Shown one piece after another: positions 35,694 through 44,935 of a stretch of 64,000 nucleotides of DNA. Numbering within the stretch: position 1 is the stretch's first letter; the number at the start of each line of letters is the position of its first letter. Both the position numbers and the translations under genes were made by a program. The notes under the pieces were generated by a model. It saw only the letters and a program-made list of their open reading frames with translations. It was not told the DNA's origin and did no database searches. The DNA is from Kribbella sp. NBC_01245 (GTDB lineage Bacteria > Actinomycetota > Actinomycetes > Propionibacteriales > Kribbellaceae), in NCBI RefSeq assembly GCF_036226525.1, contig NZ_CP108487.1, positions 186,001 through 250,000 on the forward strand. The letters run 5' to 3'.

Positions 35694-35964
35694 GGCGGCC
35701 TTCCGGTTCAGAGCGGGCAAGGTGCCAGTCTGAGCCACGTGGCCGCCCGATCGCCGGACGACGCGCACGGTACGACGTACTGGGCGCGGCTAGTGTCCCG
35801 GGTTGGCCGGCCGGATCCGGATCTGCGGGGTCGGTCCGGAGACCGCGTGGTAGACGGCTGCAAGCTGTCCGCCGTCCTCCAGGACCTCGACGGTTCCGAC
35901 CAGCGACCCCGCGACGCGCAACGGGTGGGCCAGGCAAGCGGCGTACGCCGTCCTGGGCGGCCTT

Positions 35965-36177
35965 GTGCTGGCGATCGTGGTCGGGCTAGTGGTTGCCGGC
36001 TGGGTGGACGCGAGTTGCGGCGCCGGACCGGTCGACTGCGCGGACAATCCCGACGCGAACTGGCAGGGTCCGTTCCTCGGCAAGCTCGCGGCCGCGGTGG
36101 CATTTCCTGTCGGCCTCGTCCTCACCCTGCTCTGGCAATCCTTGCGTTCCCACCGCCGCCCGCAACACAAGCGCTAA
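35965..36177 (+). CDS. small two-helix membrane protein
   Basis: The frame codes a hydrophobic helix LAIVVGLVVAGWV, a short loop with three cysteines (SCGAGPVDCAD), a second helix AAAVAFPVGLVLTLLW and a basic tail. The only usable start is the GTG at 35965; the hydrophobic region seems to begin about five residues earlier (AYAVLGG), so the true start could lie upstream of a stop or frame change that I cannot resolve. It could be a damaged gene. Confidence 0.4.
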   Translation: MLAIVVGLVVAGWVDASCGAGPVDCADNPDANWQGPFLGKLAAAVAFPVGLVLTLLWQSLRSHRRPQHKR

Positions 36178-36224
36178 AGCTCCTCGAGCCGCCTGCCGTG
36201 GTCGGTCAGGGTGCGGCGAGGGGG

Positions 36225-37403
36225 TTAGGCGATGGCCGTCTGGAGTAAGGGCACGAGGGGGACTAGGCGGTTGGGGAAGGCGTCGACCAGGCCGTCGACG
36301 TGGTTGCCGCTGTTGATGCGGTGGTAGGTGTGCAGCCATGAGCGGCCGGTACGGCGTACTAGCTCGGCGTAGTGGTCGGAGTCTTGCGTGATGGGCAAAA
36401 GGCTGTCGAGGGTGCCGTGGATGGTGACTAGTGGGCGCCCGATTCGGCCGGTCAGCGCGATACGGCGTACGGACTGCTGGGCGACGAGTCGATCCGCGTA
36501 GTTGTAGTCGGCTTCTAGGCCGTCGTACGTCGGGTCCAACTCGGCCGCGTAGATCCGCATGGTCAGCTTCCAGTAGACCGTGTAGTGGTAGTTCCAGAGG
36601 AAGTCCGACTGCGGATCGAAGCCTGCGTTGACGATCAGCTCGGGCGTTTGTTGCTCATAGCCCCGAATTGCCGGAGGCAAGAAAGTCAGCAGGTTCGGCC
36701 CTTTCGCACTCCACAGCGTCCCTTCGAGGTCGACGCCTCGGGTGTAGAGCTCCGGGTGATTCTCCAACTGCCAGCGAACCAGGTAGCCGCCATTCGAGAT
36801 GCCCGCGGCAACGACCTCGCGAGCCGGGCGACCGTAGTGCTGGGCAACTACCGCCCGGGCAGCTCGCGTCAGCTGGGTGGTCCGCTGGTTCCACTCCACC
36901 ATCGCGTCGCCCGGCCGTACGCCGTCGGTGTAGAAGCTCGCGCCGGTGTTGCCCTTGTCAGTCGCCGCATACGCGAATCCCTTGGCCAGCACGTAATCCG
37001 AGATCGACTTGTCGTTCGCGTACTGCGCCCGCACGCCCGGCGATCCGGCGACCACCAGTCCGCCGTTCCACCTCGCTGGAAGACGTACGACGAATTGGGA
37101 GTCGTGGTTCCAGCCGTGGTTCTTGTTCGTCTGCGAGGTGTCCGGGAAGTAGCCGTCGATCTGCACGCCCGGCACGCCCGATTGCTGGGGGAGTGCGGCG
37201 TGCGTCAGCCCCGCATAGTCCGCCGGGTTGGTATGACTGGACGCGACCGTCCCGGCAGTGGTCAGATCCGCGAGGCAGGCGACCACTTGATGCTCGGCGC
37301 CGGGCACGCGTAGTTGCTCTGGGCAACCGTGTGCGCTAGCGGGTATTACTGACGCGCACGTGACGAGTGCAACGGCGACGGACAACGCGAGACGACGACG
37401 CAT
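36225..37403 (-). CDS. secreted alpha/beta hydrolase (tannase/feruloyl-esterase-like)
   Basis: A 392-residue protein with a Sec signal peptide (MRRRLALSVAVALVTCASVI then PASA-HG). The catalytic nucleophile sits in GISNGGYLV; a late Asp (HGTLDSLLP) and His (INSGNHVDGL) complete the triad. Extended cysteine pairs and a large lid region (120-300) fit the tannase/feruloyl-esterase and polyhydroxybutyrate-oligomer hydrolase groups. It probably degrades an extracellular ester. The start codon has GGAGGG close upstream. Confidence 0.78.
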   Translation of the reverse strand: MRRRLALSVAVALVTCASVIPASAHGCPEQLRVPGAEHQVVACLADLTTAGTVASSHTNPADYAGLTHAALPQQSGVPGVQIDGYFPDTSQTNKNHGWNHDSQFVVRLPARWNGGLVVAGSPGVRAQYANDKSISDYVLAKGFAYAATDKGNTGASFYTDGVRPGDAMVEWNQRTTQLTRAARAVVAQHYGRPAREVVAAGISNGGYLVRWQLENHPELYTRGVDLEGTLWSAKGPNLLTFLPPAIRGYEQQTPELIVNAGFDPQSDFLWNYHYTVYWKLTMRIYAAELDPTYDGLEADYNYADRLVAQQSVRRIALTGRIGRPLVTIHGTLDSLLPITQDSDHYAELVRRTGRSWLHTYHRINSGNHVDGLVDAFPNRLVPLVPLLQTAIA

Positions 37404-37414
37404 GAGGCCCTCCG

Positions 37415-37447
37415 GGTTCGGCTCCGCAGAACACTAGGAGCCGAACC
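37415..37447 (-). terminator. 11-bp perfect hairpin after the PadR gene
   Basis: GGTTCGGCTCC (37415-37425) and GGAGCCGAACC (37437-37447) pair perfectly around an 11-base loop. It lies between the PadR stop and the start of the secreted hydrolase on the same strand, so it can end the PadR transcript. Confidence 0.65.
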
Positions 37448-37494
37448 GCCCGAGGACTATGGGATCGCGTCACACAACAACCGACCGCGCTATG

Positions 37495-38139
37495 TCACGC
37501 CTTGCCAGCGTCGTCCGGCTGCGACCATCTCGCCCGCGCCAGCACAGCCTGCGTCAGTTCGGGCGGGGGCCGGTGGCTGGCGATGTCATCGGGCCAGCCC
37601 TCTACCTCGGCCGTAGCCCACTCGGCCCACTGCGCCACCAGCGCGTAGAAGTCGGTCAGGAACGCGCCCATGAGGAGGGTGGTGGTGCGGCGCTCCTCGT
37701 AGCGGCCCTTGCCCTCGGCGAAGCGTTCGCCCGCAGCGATGTTGTCAGCGTTCATCTCGACTGCCCAGGCCCTGGCCCTCGCGATCGTTTCGAGCGCGTC
37801 GGCCCGGCTGCCGTGATCGGCGAACATGAGCTTGACCAGCCCCTCGAACTGGAGCACCGGTCCGTCGCCGGGCTCGGCAAGCCAGCCGGCCAGGGCCTGT
37901 CGGCCGGCGGCGGTAATCGAATAGACGGTCCGCCGGCGCCGCCCGACCGTCTCCTCGCGTGCGCTGGCATAGCCGTGCGCCACGAGCTTCTTGGGCTCTT
38001 CGAACAGCTTGCTCTCGGCGCGTGGCCACACTCGTCCGACGCTGAGCCCCATCGCCTTGGCCAGTTCGTAGGTCGAGTATGGACGGACCGCGAGCAGTCC
38101 CAGCACACCGAAGGTGGTCGTGGTGAGCACTCTTGACAT
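37495..38139 (-). CDS. PadR-family transcriptional regulator
   Basis: A 214-residue repressor. The N-terminal winged helix is FGVLGLLAVRPYSTYELAKA to RRRTVYSITAAGRQALAGWL, the standard PadR layout; the second half is the Vir_act_alpha_C-type helical dimerisation domain. PadR proteins repress a divergent gene until a phenolic or other small ligand binds. The partner is the methyltransferase gene at 38202. Repeats in the shared promoter support this. Residues in frame upstream of the ATG at 38139 have no homology. Confidence 0.9.
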   Translation of the reverse strand: MSRVLTTTTFGVLGLLAVRPYSTYELAKAMGLSVGRVWPRAESKLFEEPKKLVAHGYASAREETVGRRRRTVYSITAAGRQALAGWLAEPGDGPVLQFEGLVKLMFADHGSRADALETIARARAWAVEMNADNIAAGERFAEGKGRYEERRTTTLLMGAFLTDFYALVAQWAEWATAEVEGWPDDIASHRPPPELTQAVLARARWSQPDDAGKA

Positions 38140-38147
38140 GACCCTCC

Positions 38148-38187
38148 CTTTGGGAGTAAACCTAGCACATACTCTCTTTGGGAGTAT
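38148..38187. promoter_or_regulatory. PadR operator region: direct and inverted repeats
   Basis: CTTTGGGAGTA occurs twice, at 38148-38158 and 38176-38186, 28 bases apart. The second copy lies inside the inverted repeat ATACTC-7-GAGTAT (38169-38187). The arrangement in the 62-base space between divergent padR and methyltransferase genes is that of an autoregulated PadR site. Confidence 0.65.
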
Positions 38188-38201
38188 ATGAAGGCAGGGA
38201 G

Positions 38202-39062
38202 ATGAGTCCGATGAGCAAGGCCGCGACCTTTGACGTCGACCCGAGCAACAGCCGCCAACTCCGCGACTGGGACGGCGAGCACGGCAACTACTGGGCCGAG
38301 TACGCCGACTTCTACGACCGCAGCCCGGCCGGCTACCACCCTGCCCTGCTGGCCGCCGCCGACGCGGGCCCTGCAGACCGGATCCTTGACGTCGGCTGCG
38401 GCTCCGGCCGGCTAGCGATCGACCTGGTCCGCGGCGCACCGGGCGCCCGCGCCCTCGGGGTCGACCTCTCCACCGCGCAACTCAACGTGGCCCGCCGCCG
38501 CGCGGCCGGGCTGGCGGTGGAGTTCATCCAGGCCGACGCTCAGGTGCACGATTTCGGGGCGGCGGCGTACGACCTGATGGTCAGCCGGACCGGGACGATG
38601 TTCTTCGGCGATGCGGAGGCAGCGTTCGCCAACCTGGCCACAGCCACGAAGCCGGGCGGTCGGCTCGCGATCTTGGTGTGGCGCGGCCTCGCGGAGAACG
38701 AGTGGCTCCGCGAGATCTTCGAGGCGTTGCGACTCGGCCGCGATCTGCCGATGCCGCCGCCCGGCGCGCCCGGGCCGTTCGCCCAGAGCGACCCGGCCAT
38801 GGTCGAGCCACTGCTGGCCGCCGCGGGCTGGTCCGACGTTGCCTTCGAGGCCCTCGACCATTCGCTCTGGCTGGGCCCCGACGCCGATCAGGGCACCAGG
38901 TGGCAGCTGGGCCAGTCCGCCTGGCTCCTGGCCGGCACCGACGACGCGCAGCGCGCGACCGCCGCCGCGAACCTTCGGGCATTGTTCGCAGCTCACCAGA
39001 CGCCCGACGGCGTCCGACTGAGCTCGGCTGCCTGGCTGGTGACCGCCCGTCGAGCAGACTGA
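38202..39062 (+). CDS. class I SAM-dependent methyltransferase
   Basis: A 286-residue methyltransferase. Motif I is ILDVGCGSGRLAIDL, followed by the acidic end of strand 2 (ALGVDLS), motif II/III IQADAQVHDF and AYDLMVSRTGTMFFGD, and TKPGGRLAILVWRG. The fold is the UbiE/class I type and acts on a small molecule. Two in-frame ATGs (38202, 38211) are possible; AAGG seven bases before 38202 favours the first. It is under the adjacent PadR regulator by position, so its substrate may be the PadR inducer. Confidence 0.88.
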   Translation: MSPMSKAATFDVDPSNSRQLRDWDGEHGNYWAEYADFYDRSPAGYHPALLAAADAGPADRILDVGCGSGRLAIDLVRGAPGARALGVDLSTAQLNVARRRAAGLAVEFIQADAQVHDFGAAAYDLMVSRTGTMFFGDAEAAFANLATATKPGGRLAILVWRGLAENEWLREIFEALRLGRDLPMPPPGAPGPFAQSDPAMVEPLLAAAGWSDVAFEALDHSLWLGPDADQGTRWQLGQSAWLLAGTDDAQRATAAANLRALFAAHQTPDGVRLSSAAWLVTARRAD

Positions 39063-39066
39063 TCCT

Positions 39067-40209
39067 TCAGGCGGGGAGAGCGCGCGCTCCGGGCGCCAGG
39101 CGGCCGGTCAGCTTCTTGGCGAAGTCGTTCGGCAGGGAGAGGCGGATGACCTTGTACCAGGCGGACGCGACCTGCTTCGGCAGCGGCCCGGTCGTGTACT
39201 TGAGGTTGTACTCCTCGAAGAGCGCCTTCACCTGCGGCGCGATCTCCTGGTAGCGATTGCTCGGCAGGTCGGGGAAGAGGTGGTGCTCGATCTGGTACGA
39301 CAGGTTGCCGGTCATCACGTGCATGGCCTTGCCGCCGCTGATGTTCGCGGAGCCGAGCATCTGCCGGAGGTACCACTCGCCGCGCGTCTCGCCCTCGATG
39401 GAGCGTCGCTCGAACGTCTCGACGCCCTCCGGGAAATGGCCGCACATGATGACCGAATGCGTCCACAGGTTGCGGACCAGGTTGGCCGTCGCGTTGGCGG
39501 CGATGGTGTGCAGGAACGACGGGCCGGACAGCAACGGGTGTACGACGTAATCCTTGGTGACCTGGCCGCGAATCTTCTTCAGCACCTGCTTGACGCGCGC
39601 CTTGAACTCCGGGTCCGTACGACGCTTCTTCGTGGCGAGGTTCTTGCCCAGCTCGAGGTCATATGCCGCGACGCCGTACTCGAAGACACAAGCGTTGAGG
39701 AAGTTCCACAACGGCTGAGCGAGATAGAGCGGGTACCAGCGCTGGTCCTCGTCGACGCGCATGATGCCGTAACCGAGGTCGTTGTCCTTGCCGACGACGT
39801 TGGTGTACGTGTGGTGCAGCTCGTTGTGCGAGTGCTTCCACTGCTCCGACGGCGAGGCGTGGTCCCACTCCCAGGTGGTCGAGTGGATCTTGGGATCGCG
39901 CATCCAGTCCCACTGACCGTGCATGACGTTGTGGCCGATCTCCATGTTCTCGAGGATCTTGGCCACGGACAGACCGGCAGTGCCGACGAGCCACGCCGGC
40001 GGGAACAGCGACAGCAGCAGGACGGCCCGGCTCGACAGCTCCAGCTTCCGCTGCACGCTGATCACCTTGCGGATGTACGCCGCGTCGGACGCGCCGCGTT
40101 TGGCGATGATGTCGGCGCGGATCGCGTCCAGGCGGCGGCCGATCTCCTCGATATCTTCGGTCGAGAGGTGCGCGATCGGGTTGTCGGCCTTCTTCTGCAT
40201 GACAGTCAT
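39067..40209 (-). CDS. membrane fatty acid desaturase (acyl-CoA/acyl-lipid type)
   Basis: A 380-residue diiron desaturase with the three histidine boxes: HNVMH (93-97), HNELHH (128-133) and QIEHH near residue 310 (QIEHHLFPDLP). Hydrophobic segments lie between them. The QIEHH box places it with front-end or linoleoyl-CoA desaturase-like enzymes. Electrons probably come from the ferredoxin reductase encoded 13 bases upstream on the same strand, as in the mycobacterial DesA3-Rv3230c pair. The start is the ATG at 40209 (MTVMQKK). Confidence 0.9.
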   Translation of the reverse strand: MTVMQKKADNPIAHLSTEDIEEIGRRLDAIRADIIAKRGASDAAYIRKVISVQRKLELSSRAVLLLSLFPPAWLVGTAGLSVAKILENMEIGHNVMHGQWDWMRDPKIHSTTWEWDHASPSEQWKHSHNELHHTYTNVVGKDNDLGYGIMRVDEDQRWYPLYLAQPLWNFLNACVFEYGVAAYDLELGKNLATKKRRTDPEFKARVKQVLKKIRGQVTKDYVVHPLLSGPSFLHTIAANATANLVRNLWTHSVIMCGHFPEGVETFERRSIEGETRGEWYLRQMLGSANISGGKAMHVMTGNLSYQIEHHLFPDLPSNRYQEIAPQVKALFEEYNLKYTTGPLPKQVASAWYKVIRLSLPNDFAKKLTGRLAPGARALPA

Positions 40210-40222
40210 ATGGATCTCGCTC

Positions 40223-41326
40223 TCAGAGGTCGATATCGCAGGCGCCGGCAGCGGCCGAGACGCAGGTTTGAATGAGTACGCCGTCACCGGGGGCGGCAGT
40301 GGTGAGGTCGCCGGAGCGCAGGTCGCGCACTGAGCCTTCGCGCAGGGGGAGTACGCACGAGAAGCAGATGCCCATTCGGCAGCCCGACGGCATCAGCACG
40401 CCCGCCTCTTCGCCGGCATCGAGGATCGAGGTGGCGCCGTCGAGCTCGAGCGCGACGTCCGTGCCGGTGAATCGGACGGTGCCGCCTTCGCCGGGCTCGG
40501 CCAGCGCGGTCCGGAACCGTTCGGTGTGCAGCCGGTCGGGGAGGTCGAGCGCGGCCCACTGTTCCTCGATGGCGTCGAGCAGACCGGCCGGGCCACAGGC
40601 CCAGGTCTGCCGCTCTGCCAGATCGGGCACGAGTGCCGCGAGCGCCGTCATGTCGAGGCGGCCGTGAATGTCGGTGTGCTGCTCGACCAGCCGGAGCCGG
40701 CCCTCCTCCGCGAGCGCGCGCAGCTCGGTACCGAAGATCACGTCGTCGGCAGAGGCCTCGGAGTGCACGAGTACAACGTCGTCGAGCCGATCGAGGCCGG
40801 CCCGCAGCATGCCCATCACCGGGGTGATACCGCTGCCGCCGGTGACGAACAGCGCCTTCGTCGGCGCCGGATCGGGTAGGACGAAGTCGCCGAGCGCCTG
40901 GTCGAGGTGCACCAGCTGGCCCGGTCGCAGCTCCTGCGAGAGGTGGGCGCTGACCACGCCATCCGGTACGGCCTTCGCGGTGATCGACAGCAGGCCGTCG
41001 GCCGCGTTGGGCGCGGAGGTCAGGGAGTACGAGCGCCACAGCCGTACGCCGTCGACGTCGAGGCCGATCCGCACGTACTGCCCGGGCCGGTGACCGCGCC
41101 AGGCGCCACCAGGACGGAGTACGACGGTCACCGCGTCGGCGGTCTCGGGGCGCACGTCGACGACGCGAGCGCGTAGGTCGGCGCCGGGGCGCAACGGGCG
41201 GAACATGTCGAGGTAGTCGGCGGGATCGAGCGGATGGGTCGCAGCCGCCGCGATCTGCCAGACCCGGTCGCGGAGGCGGCGACGGGGGGTACCCGCTGGG
41301 CCGGGTTCGCGCACGAAGGTGGTCAT
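40223..41326 (-). CDS. ferredoxin-NADP reductase with C-terminal 2Fe-2S domain
   Basis: A 367-residue electron-transfer protein. The FAD domain has RLWRSYSLTSAP (R-x-Y-S-x-T/S), the NAD(P) domain FVTGGSGITPVMGML, and the C-terminal plant-type ferredoxin CRMGICFSC plus a last Cys in QTCVSA, giving C-x4-C-x2-C. It resembles mycobacterial Rv3230c, which feeds the desaturase DesA3. The operon with the desaturase is therefore a self-contained NADPH-driven desaturation system. I use the ATG at 41326; an ATG at 41338 is an alternative. Confidence 0.9.
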   Translation of the reverse strand: MTTFVREPGPAGTPRRRLRDRVWQIAAAATHPLDPADYLDMFRPLRPGADLRARVVDVRPETADAVTVVLRPGGAWRGHRPGQYVRIGLDVDGVRLWRSYSLTSAPNAADGLLSITAKAVPDGVVSAHLSQELRPGQLVHLDQALGDFVLPDPAPTKALFVTGGSGITPVMGMLRAGLDRLDDVVLVHSEASADDVIFGTELRALAEEGRLRLVEQHTDIHGRLDMTALAALVPDLAERQTWACGPAGLLDAIEEQWAALDLPDRLHTERFRTALAEPGEGGTVRFTGTDVALELDGATSILDAGEEAGVLMPSGCRMGICFSCVLPLREGSVRDLRSGDLTTAAPGDGVLIQTCVSAAAGACDIDL

Positions 41327-41363
41327 GTACTCCAGCATCCTCGACGGGAGGTGTAGTTTCATG

Positions 41364-41375
41364 ACCGTAGACGGT
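41364..41375. promoter_or_regulatory. inverted repeat in the desaturase/regulator divergent promoter
   Basis: ACCGT-AG-ACGGT lies in the 87-base space between the ferredoxin reductase and the CdaR/PucR-like gene. It is a small dyad, suitable as a regulator half-site pair, but short enough to be chance. Confidence 0.35.
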
Positions 41376-41413
41376 GAACTTATCTCCCGAATTTGTGTGG
41401 AGGGAACAAAAAC

Positions 41414-42643
41414 GTGTCCGACAGCGATCCGGTGCGTCACGCCAGCCGTACCGCCCGTGGAGCCGCGGAGCTCGACCTGGGCGAGGTGGCGATCGAGTTG
41501 TTGCGATCCCGGCTCCCCAATGTGGCCGAGAGCACCGTGCGCGCGGTCATCGTCGAGGTGCCGGGTTATACGAACGCCTTGGCCGGGTCGATGGGGGCGA
41601 ATATCCAGCGTGCCGTCCAGCTCGCGCTCGCGGGTTTCCTGAATTTGGCGAGTAGTCCGCGGAGTGGTGGGGATCCGGGCACGCCGCTGGCGCCTGCGCT
41701 TGAGGGCGCGTATCTGCTTGGCCGGGGTGAGGCTCGGAGTGGGCGGTCGATGGACGCGTTGTTGGCCGCCTATCGGGTTGGGGCTCGGGTGTCTTGGCGG
41801 GAGTTGTCGAGTACGGCGGTCGAGGCGGGTCTTCCGGCAGGGACGCTGGCGAAGTTCGCCGAGTTGGTGTTCGCGTATATCGATGAGCTTTCGGCGGCGA
41901 GTGTGGCGGGGCATACCGATGAGCTCGCGACGACCGGTCGGGTGCGGCAGCGGTATTTGCAGCGGCTTGGGCGGAGTTTGCTGGTCGGGGATCCCGCGGA
42001 TCAACTGGCGGATCGGGCTGAGCGGGCTGATTGGGAGCCGCCGCGGACTCTCACGGCCGTGTTGTTGCCGAATGCGCAGGTGCGGGGTGTGCTTGCGGTG
42101 CTGGATCCGCGGACGTTGCGGCCCGAGGACGAGTTGCCGGAGTTGGAGGAGGAGTCTGAGGTCGCGGTGCTGCTGGTTCCCGATGCGGATGGTCCTGGGC
42201 GGGTTGCGTTGCTCCGGAGTTTGCGGGGGCGGCAGGCGTGGGTTGGTCCGTCCCAGCCTTGGACGATGGCGCGTACGTCGTACCTGCGGGTGTTGCGTGC
42301 ACGGCGGCTCCGGCTGCCGGTGGAATCCGACGCTCCCGTTGATACCGATCGGCACCTGGCCGCGTTGGTGGTGGCGGCCGACCCGGCGGCGCTCGAGGAT
42401 CTCCGGCGACGGGTGCTGGCGCCGTTCGCCACGCTCCGCCCGGCGACGGCGGACCGCCTTACCGAGACCCTGCGCGAGTGGTTGCTGCACCTGGGCCGCC
42501 GAGACGACGTAGCCGCCGCCATGCACGTCCACCCCCAAACGGTCCGCTACCGCATGGGCCAAATCCGCGAACTCTTCGGCAACCGCCTAGAAGACCCCCA
42601 AACCATCCTCGCCCTAACCATCGCCCTAACCACCAACCCCTGA
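41414..42643 (+). CDS. CdaR/PucR-like helix-turn-helix regulator
   Basis: A 409-residue regulator. The N-terminal 170 residues are helical ([40 protein letters not shown]). The C-terminal 60 residues hold a PucR-type helix-turn-helix ([20 protein letters not shown]). It faces the desaturase genes across an 87-base promoter region and by position controls them; in mycobacteria and relatives such regulators are found beside desaturase/reductase pairs. GTG 41414 has AGGGA in front. It overlaps the convergent monooxygenase by 18 bases. Confidence 0.85.
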   Translation: MSDSDPVRHASRTARGAAELDLGEVAIELLRSRLPNVAESTVRAVIVEVPGYTNALAGSMGANIQRAVQLALAGFLNLASSPRSGGDPGTPLAPALEGAYLLGRGEARSGRSMDALLAAYRVGARVSWRELSSTAVEAGLPAGTLAKFAELVFAYIDELSAASVAGHTDELATTGRVRQRYLQRLGRSLLVGDPADQLADRAERADWEPPRTLTAVLLPNAQVRGVLAVLDPRTLRPEDELPELEEESEVAVLLVPDADGPGRVALLRSLRGRQAWVGPSQPWTMARTSYLRVLRARRLRLPVESDAPVDTDRHLAALVVAADPAALEDLRRRVLAPFATLRPATADRLTETLREWLLHLGRRDDVAAAMHVHPQTVRYRMGQIRELFGNRLEDPQTILALTIALTTNP

Positions 42644-44113
42644 GGCTGCGCCGGACGTTCTGCAGGAGAAGTGGAGGTGTTTGTTGGTGATGGGGCCGGT
42701 GCGGAGGAGTTTGAGGTCGTCTTGGTAGTTCATTGACATTAGCCATGGGGCGGCTGGGCCTTGTTTGGGGAGGTCGGCGAGGGAGCGTTGGACGTAGCCT
42801 GCACCGAAGTCGAGCAGGGGGCGTGTTTCCAGGTCGGGATCCGCGTCGGCCCAAGCGGTGTTGTAGCCGTTGTCGTCCATGTGGCGGAGCAGGCGGCAGA
42901 AGTACTCGCAGAGGAGCCCGATCTTCAGCGTCCACGAGGAATTCGTGTAGCCGATCGCGATTGCGAAATTCGGCACACCGCTGAGCATCATCCCGCGGAA
43001 GACCACGGTGTCCGGCGGCGAAACAGGGCGGCCATTCACGCTGAGCTCGATACCGCCGAATAGCTGCAGGTTCAGGCCGGTGGCCGTCACGATGATGTCG
43101 GCCTCGAGCTCACGCCCGCTCTCAAGCAGGATCCCGGTCTCCGTGAACGTCCTGATCCGATCCGTGACCACGGACGCCTTGCCATCCCGGATGGCGTCAA
43201 AGAGGTCACCATCCGGTACGACGCACAGCCGCTGGTCCCACGGGTCGTACGGCGGATTGAAGTGCTCGTCGACCGGATACCCATCAGGCAGCCGCTTCTT
43301 ATTGACCAGCCGGATGACCCTCCGCGCGACGCGAGGAAATCGCCGGCAGAAGCGCCAAGTCGCCCGCTGCATGGCGATGTTCTTGCGACGCGTCACCGCA
43401 TACGCCCGCGTCGGACCCACGACCCGCCGCAGCAGATTGGCGAGCGCGTCCTCCTTAGCCACCGCCATCACGTAACTCGGCGTACGCTGCAACATCGTGA
43501 TGTGCCCAACGTCGTCCGCCATCGCGGGAATTAACGTCACCGCAGTAGCACCACTACCAATCACCACCACCCGTTTGCCCTTGTAGTCAAGGCCTTCGGG
43601 CCAATGCTGCGGATGCACGATCGTCCCCGCGAACCGCTCGCGCCCCTCAAACGCCGGCGTATAACCCTCGTCGTACCGGTAATACCCGCTGGCGCAAAAG
43701 ATCCACCCCGCGGTCAGCTGGAACCGCTCCCCGGTATCGCCACGCTCAACCTCAACCAGCCAGCGCGCCTCGTCCGACGACCAGTCCGCGCTGACGACCT
43801 TGTGCTGATAGCGGATGCTCGCGTCCAGCCCGTACTTGGTCGCCGTACGACGCACATAATCCAAAATCCGCGGCGCCGAAGCGATCGACTCGTCATCACG
43901 CCAAGGCTCGAACTCGTACCCGAAGGTGTGCAGATCAGAGTCCGACCGAATGCCCGGATACCGGAACAAATCCCACGTCCCACCCGACGCGGCCCGGGCC
44001 TCGAGGATGGCGAACGTCTTGGCCGGATGCTCGGTACGCAGATACCGACCGGCGCCGATTCCGGAGATACCGGCGCCGACCACCAGCACATCGAGGTGCT
44101 CGACAGCGCTCAT
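42626..44113 (-). CDS. flavin-containing monooxygenase, Baeyer-Villiger (EthA-like)
   Basis: A 495-residue FAD/NADPH oxygenase. The FAD Rossmann motif is [17 protein letters not shown], followed by [18 protein letters not shown]; the NADPH motif is [15 protein letters not shown]. The Baeyer-Villiger fingerprint F-x-G-x(3)-H-x(3)-W-P is exact in [12 protein letters not shown]. The overall sequence pattern is that of EthA, the mycobacterial enzyme that activates ethionamide. The biological substrate is a ketone or thioamide and is unknown. GGAGG precedes the ATG. No TetR/EthR gene is adjacent. Confidence 0.9.
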   Translation of the reverse strand: MSAVEHLDVLVVGAGISGIGAGRYLRTEHPAKTFAILEARAASGGTWDLFRYPGIRSDSDLHTFGYEFEPWRDDESIASAPRILDYVRRTATKYGLDASIRYQHKVVSADWSSDEARWLVEVERGDTGERFQLTAGWIFCASGYYRYDEGYTPAFEGRERFAGTIVHPQHWPEGLDYKGKRVVVIGSGATAVTLIPAMADDVGHITMLQRTPSYVMAVAKEDALANLLRRVVGPTRAYAVTRRKNIAMQRATWRFCRRFPRVARRVIRLVNKKRLPDGYPVDEHFNPPYDPWDQRLCVVPDGDLFDAIRDGKASVVTDRIRTFTETGILLESGRELEADIIVTATGLNLQLFGGIELSVNGRPVSPPDTVVFRGMMLSGVPNFAIAIGYTNSSWTLKIGLLCEYFCRLLRHMDDNGYNTAWADADPDLETRPLLDFGAGYVQRSLADLPKQGPAAPWLMSMNYQDDLKLLRTGPITNKHLHFSCRTSGAASGVGG

Positions 44114-44131
44114 GCATCCTCCAGGACGGGG

Positions 44132-44878
44132 TTAGGACCGGCGCTTGGGCTTGCCGCGCTTGCCGCCTTGGGGAGCGCGAGGTCGTTCTGGCTTCTTGCC
44201 TTTGGGGTTGGACTTCTTCGCGGCCGGCTTGGCCTTGGGCTTGGGAGTAGCGGTCGCGGGACCCCGGGTCGTGTTGAGGGTCCGGCCGCGGACGATGCCG
44301 ATCAGCACTTCCACCAACTCGCCGGACTCGTCCTCCGGCCACGACAACGCGACCTGCGACTCGGGCGCGTCCGCGATCGGCCGATACGTGAGGTCCTTGC
44401 GGTGATGTAGCCGGGCGAGTGACTGCGGTACGACGAGGAGGCCGATCCCCGCCGCGACCAATTCGACGGCGTCGGCCGTATTCGCGGGACGTGCGGGCCA
44501 TTGGCGCCCGGGCGGCTGCTCCCAGTCGAAAGCGTCGTCCAACGGATGCAGCAGCACCTCGTCGGTCAGGTCCTCGGTGGTCACCTCTTCCGCCGCGGTC
44601 ACGAGGTGATCCTTCGGAACCACGACCACGGTCGTCTCGGTATAGAGAGGTATCGCGTGCAGGCCCGTCCGGTCGATCGGCAATCGCAGCAACGCGGCGT
44701 CGACGGTCTGGTCACGAACAAGCGCGGCGGCCTCGCCGGGGGAGACCTGCACGAGCGTCAGCTGGACCCGCGGCAGCCGCTCGTTCCAGACCCGCACCCA
44801 CTTGGTGGGCGTCACGCCCGGGACGTACCCGAGTTTGAATTCGGGCTTGGATCCTGGCGGTACGTCCGGGCCGGTCAC
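44132..44878 (-). CDS. LysR-type substrate-binding domain without DNA-binding head
   Basis: A 248-residue protein. It begins in the LysR effector domain (FKLGYVPGVTPTKWVRVWNE) and continues through EVLLHPLDD and AGIGLLVVPQSLAR to the end of a normal effector domain at about 190. A tail of 55 residues rich in Lys, Pro and Arg follows (TPKPKAKPAAKKSNPKGKK). The N-terminal wHTH of a LysR regulator is absent, and there is no room for it upstream: the divergent DUF5997 gene starts 57 bases away. The same headless gene beside DUF5997 recurs in actinobacteria, so this is a conserved arrangement rather than a truncation. The basic tail might give nonspecific DNA or RNA binding. Confidence 0.8.
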   Translation of the reverse strand: MTGPDVPPGSKPEFKLGYVPGVTPTKWVRVWNERLPRVQLTLVQVSPGEAAALVRDQTVDAALLRLPIDRTGLHAIPLYTETTVVVVPKDHLVTAAEEVTTEDLTDEVLLHPLDDAFDWEQPPGRQWPARPANTADAVELVAAGIGLLVVPQSLARLHHRKDLTYRPIADAPESQVALSWPEDESGELVEVLIGIVRGRTLNTTRGPATATPKPKAKPAAKKSNPKGKKPERPRAPQGGKRGKPKRRS

Positions 44879-44923
44879 CAGCCCAGATTACCGGGCGTAG
44901 TCGGCGACGGCGCGTCGGCTCGT

Positions 44924-44929
44924 TACCCT
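44924..44929 (+). promoter_or_regulatory. -10 element of a probable leaderless promoter for the DUF5997 gene
   Basis: TACCCT ends six bases before the ATG at 44936. The TANNNT pattern and spacing match leaderless actinobacterial promoters. Confidence 0.4.
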
Positions 44930-44935
44930 GAGGGC

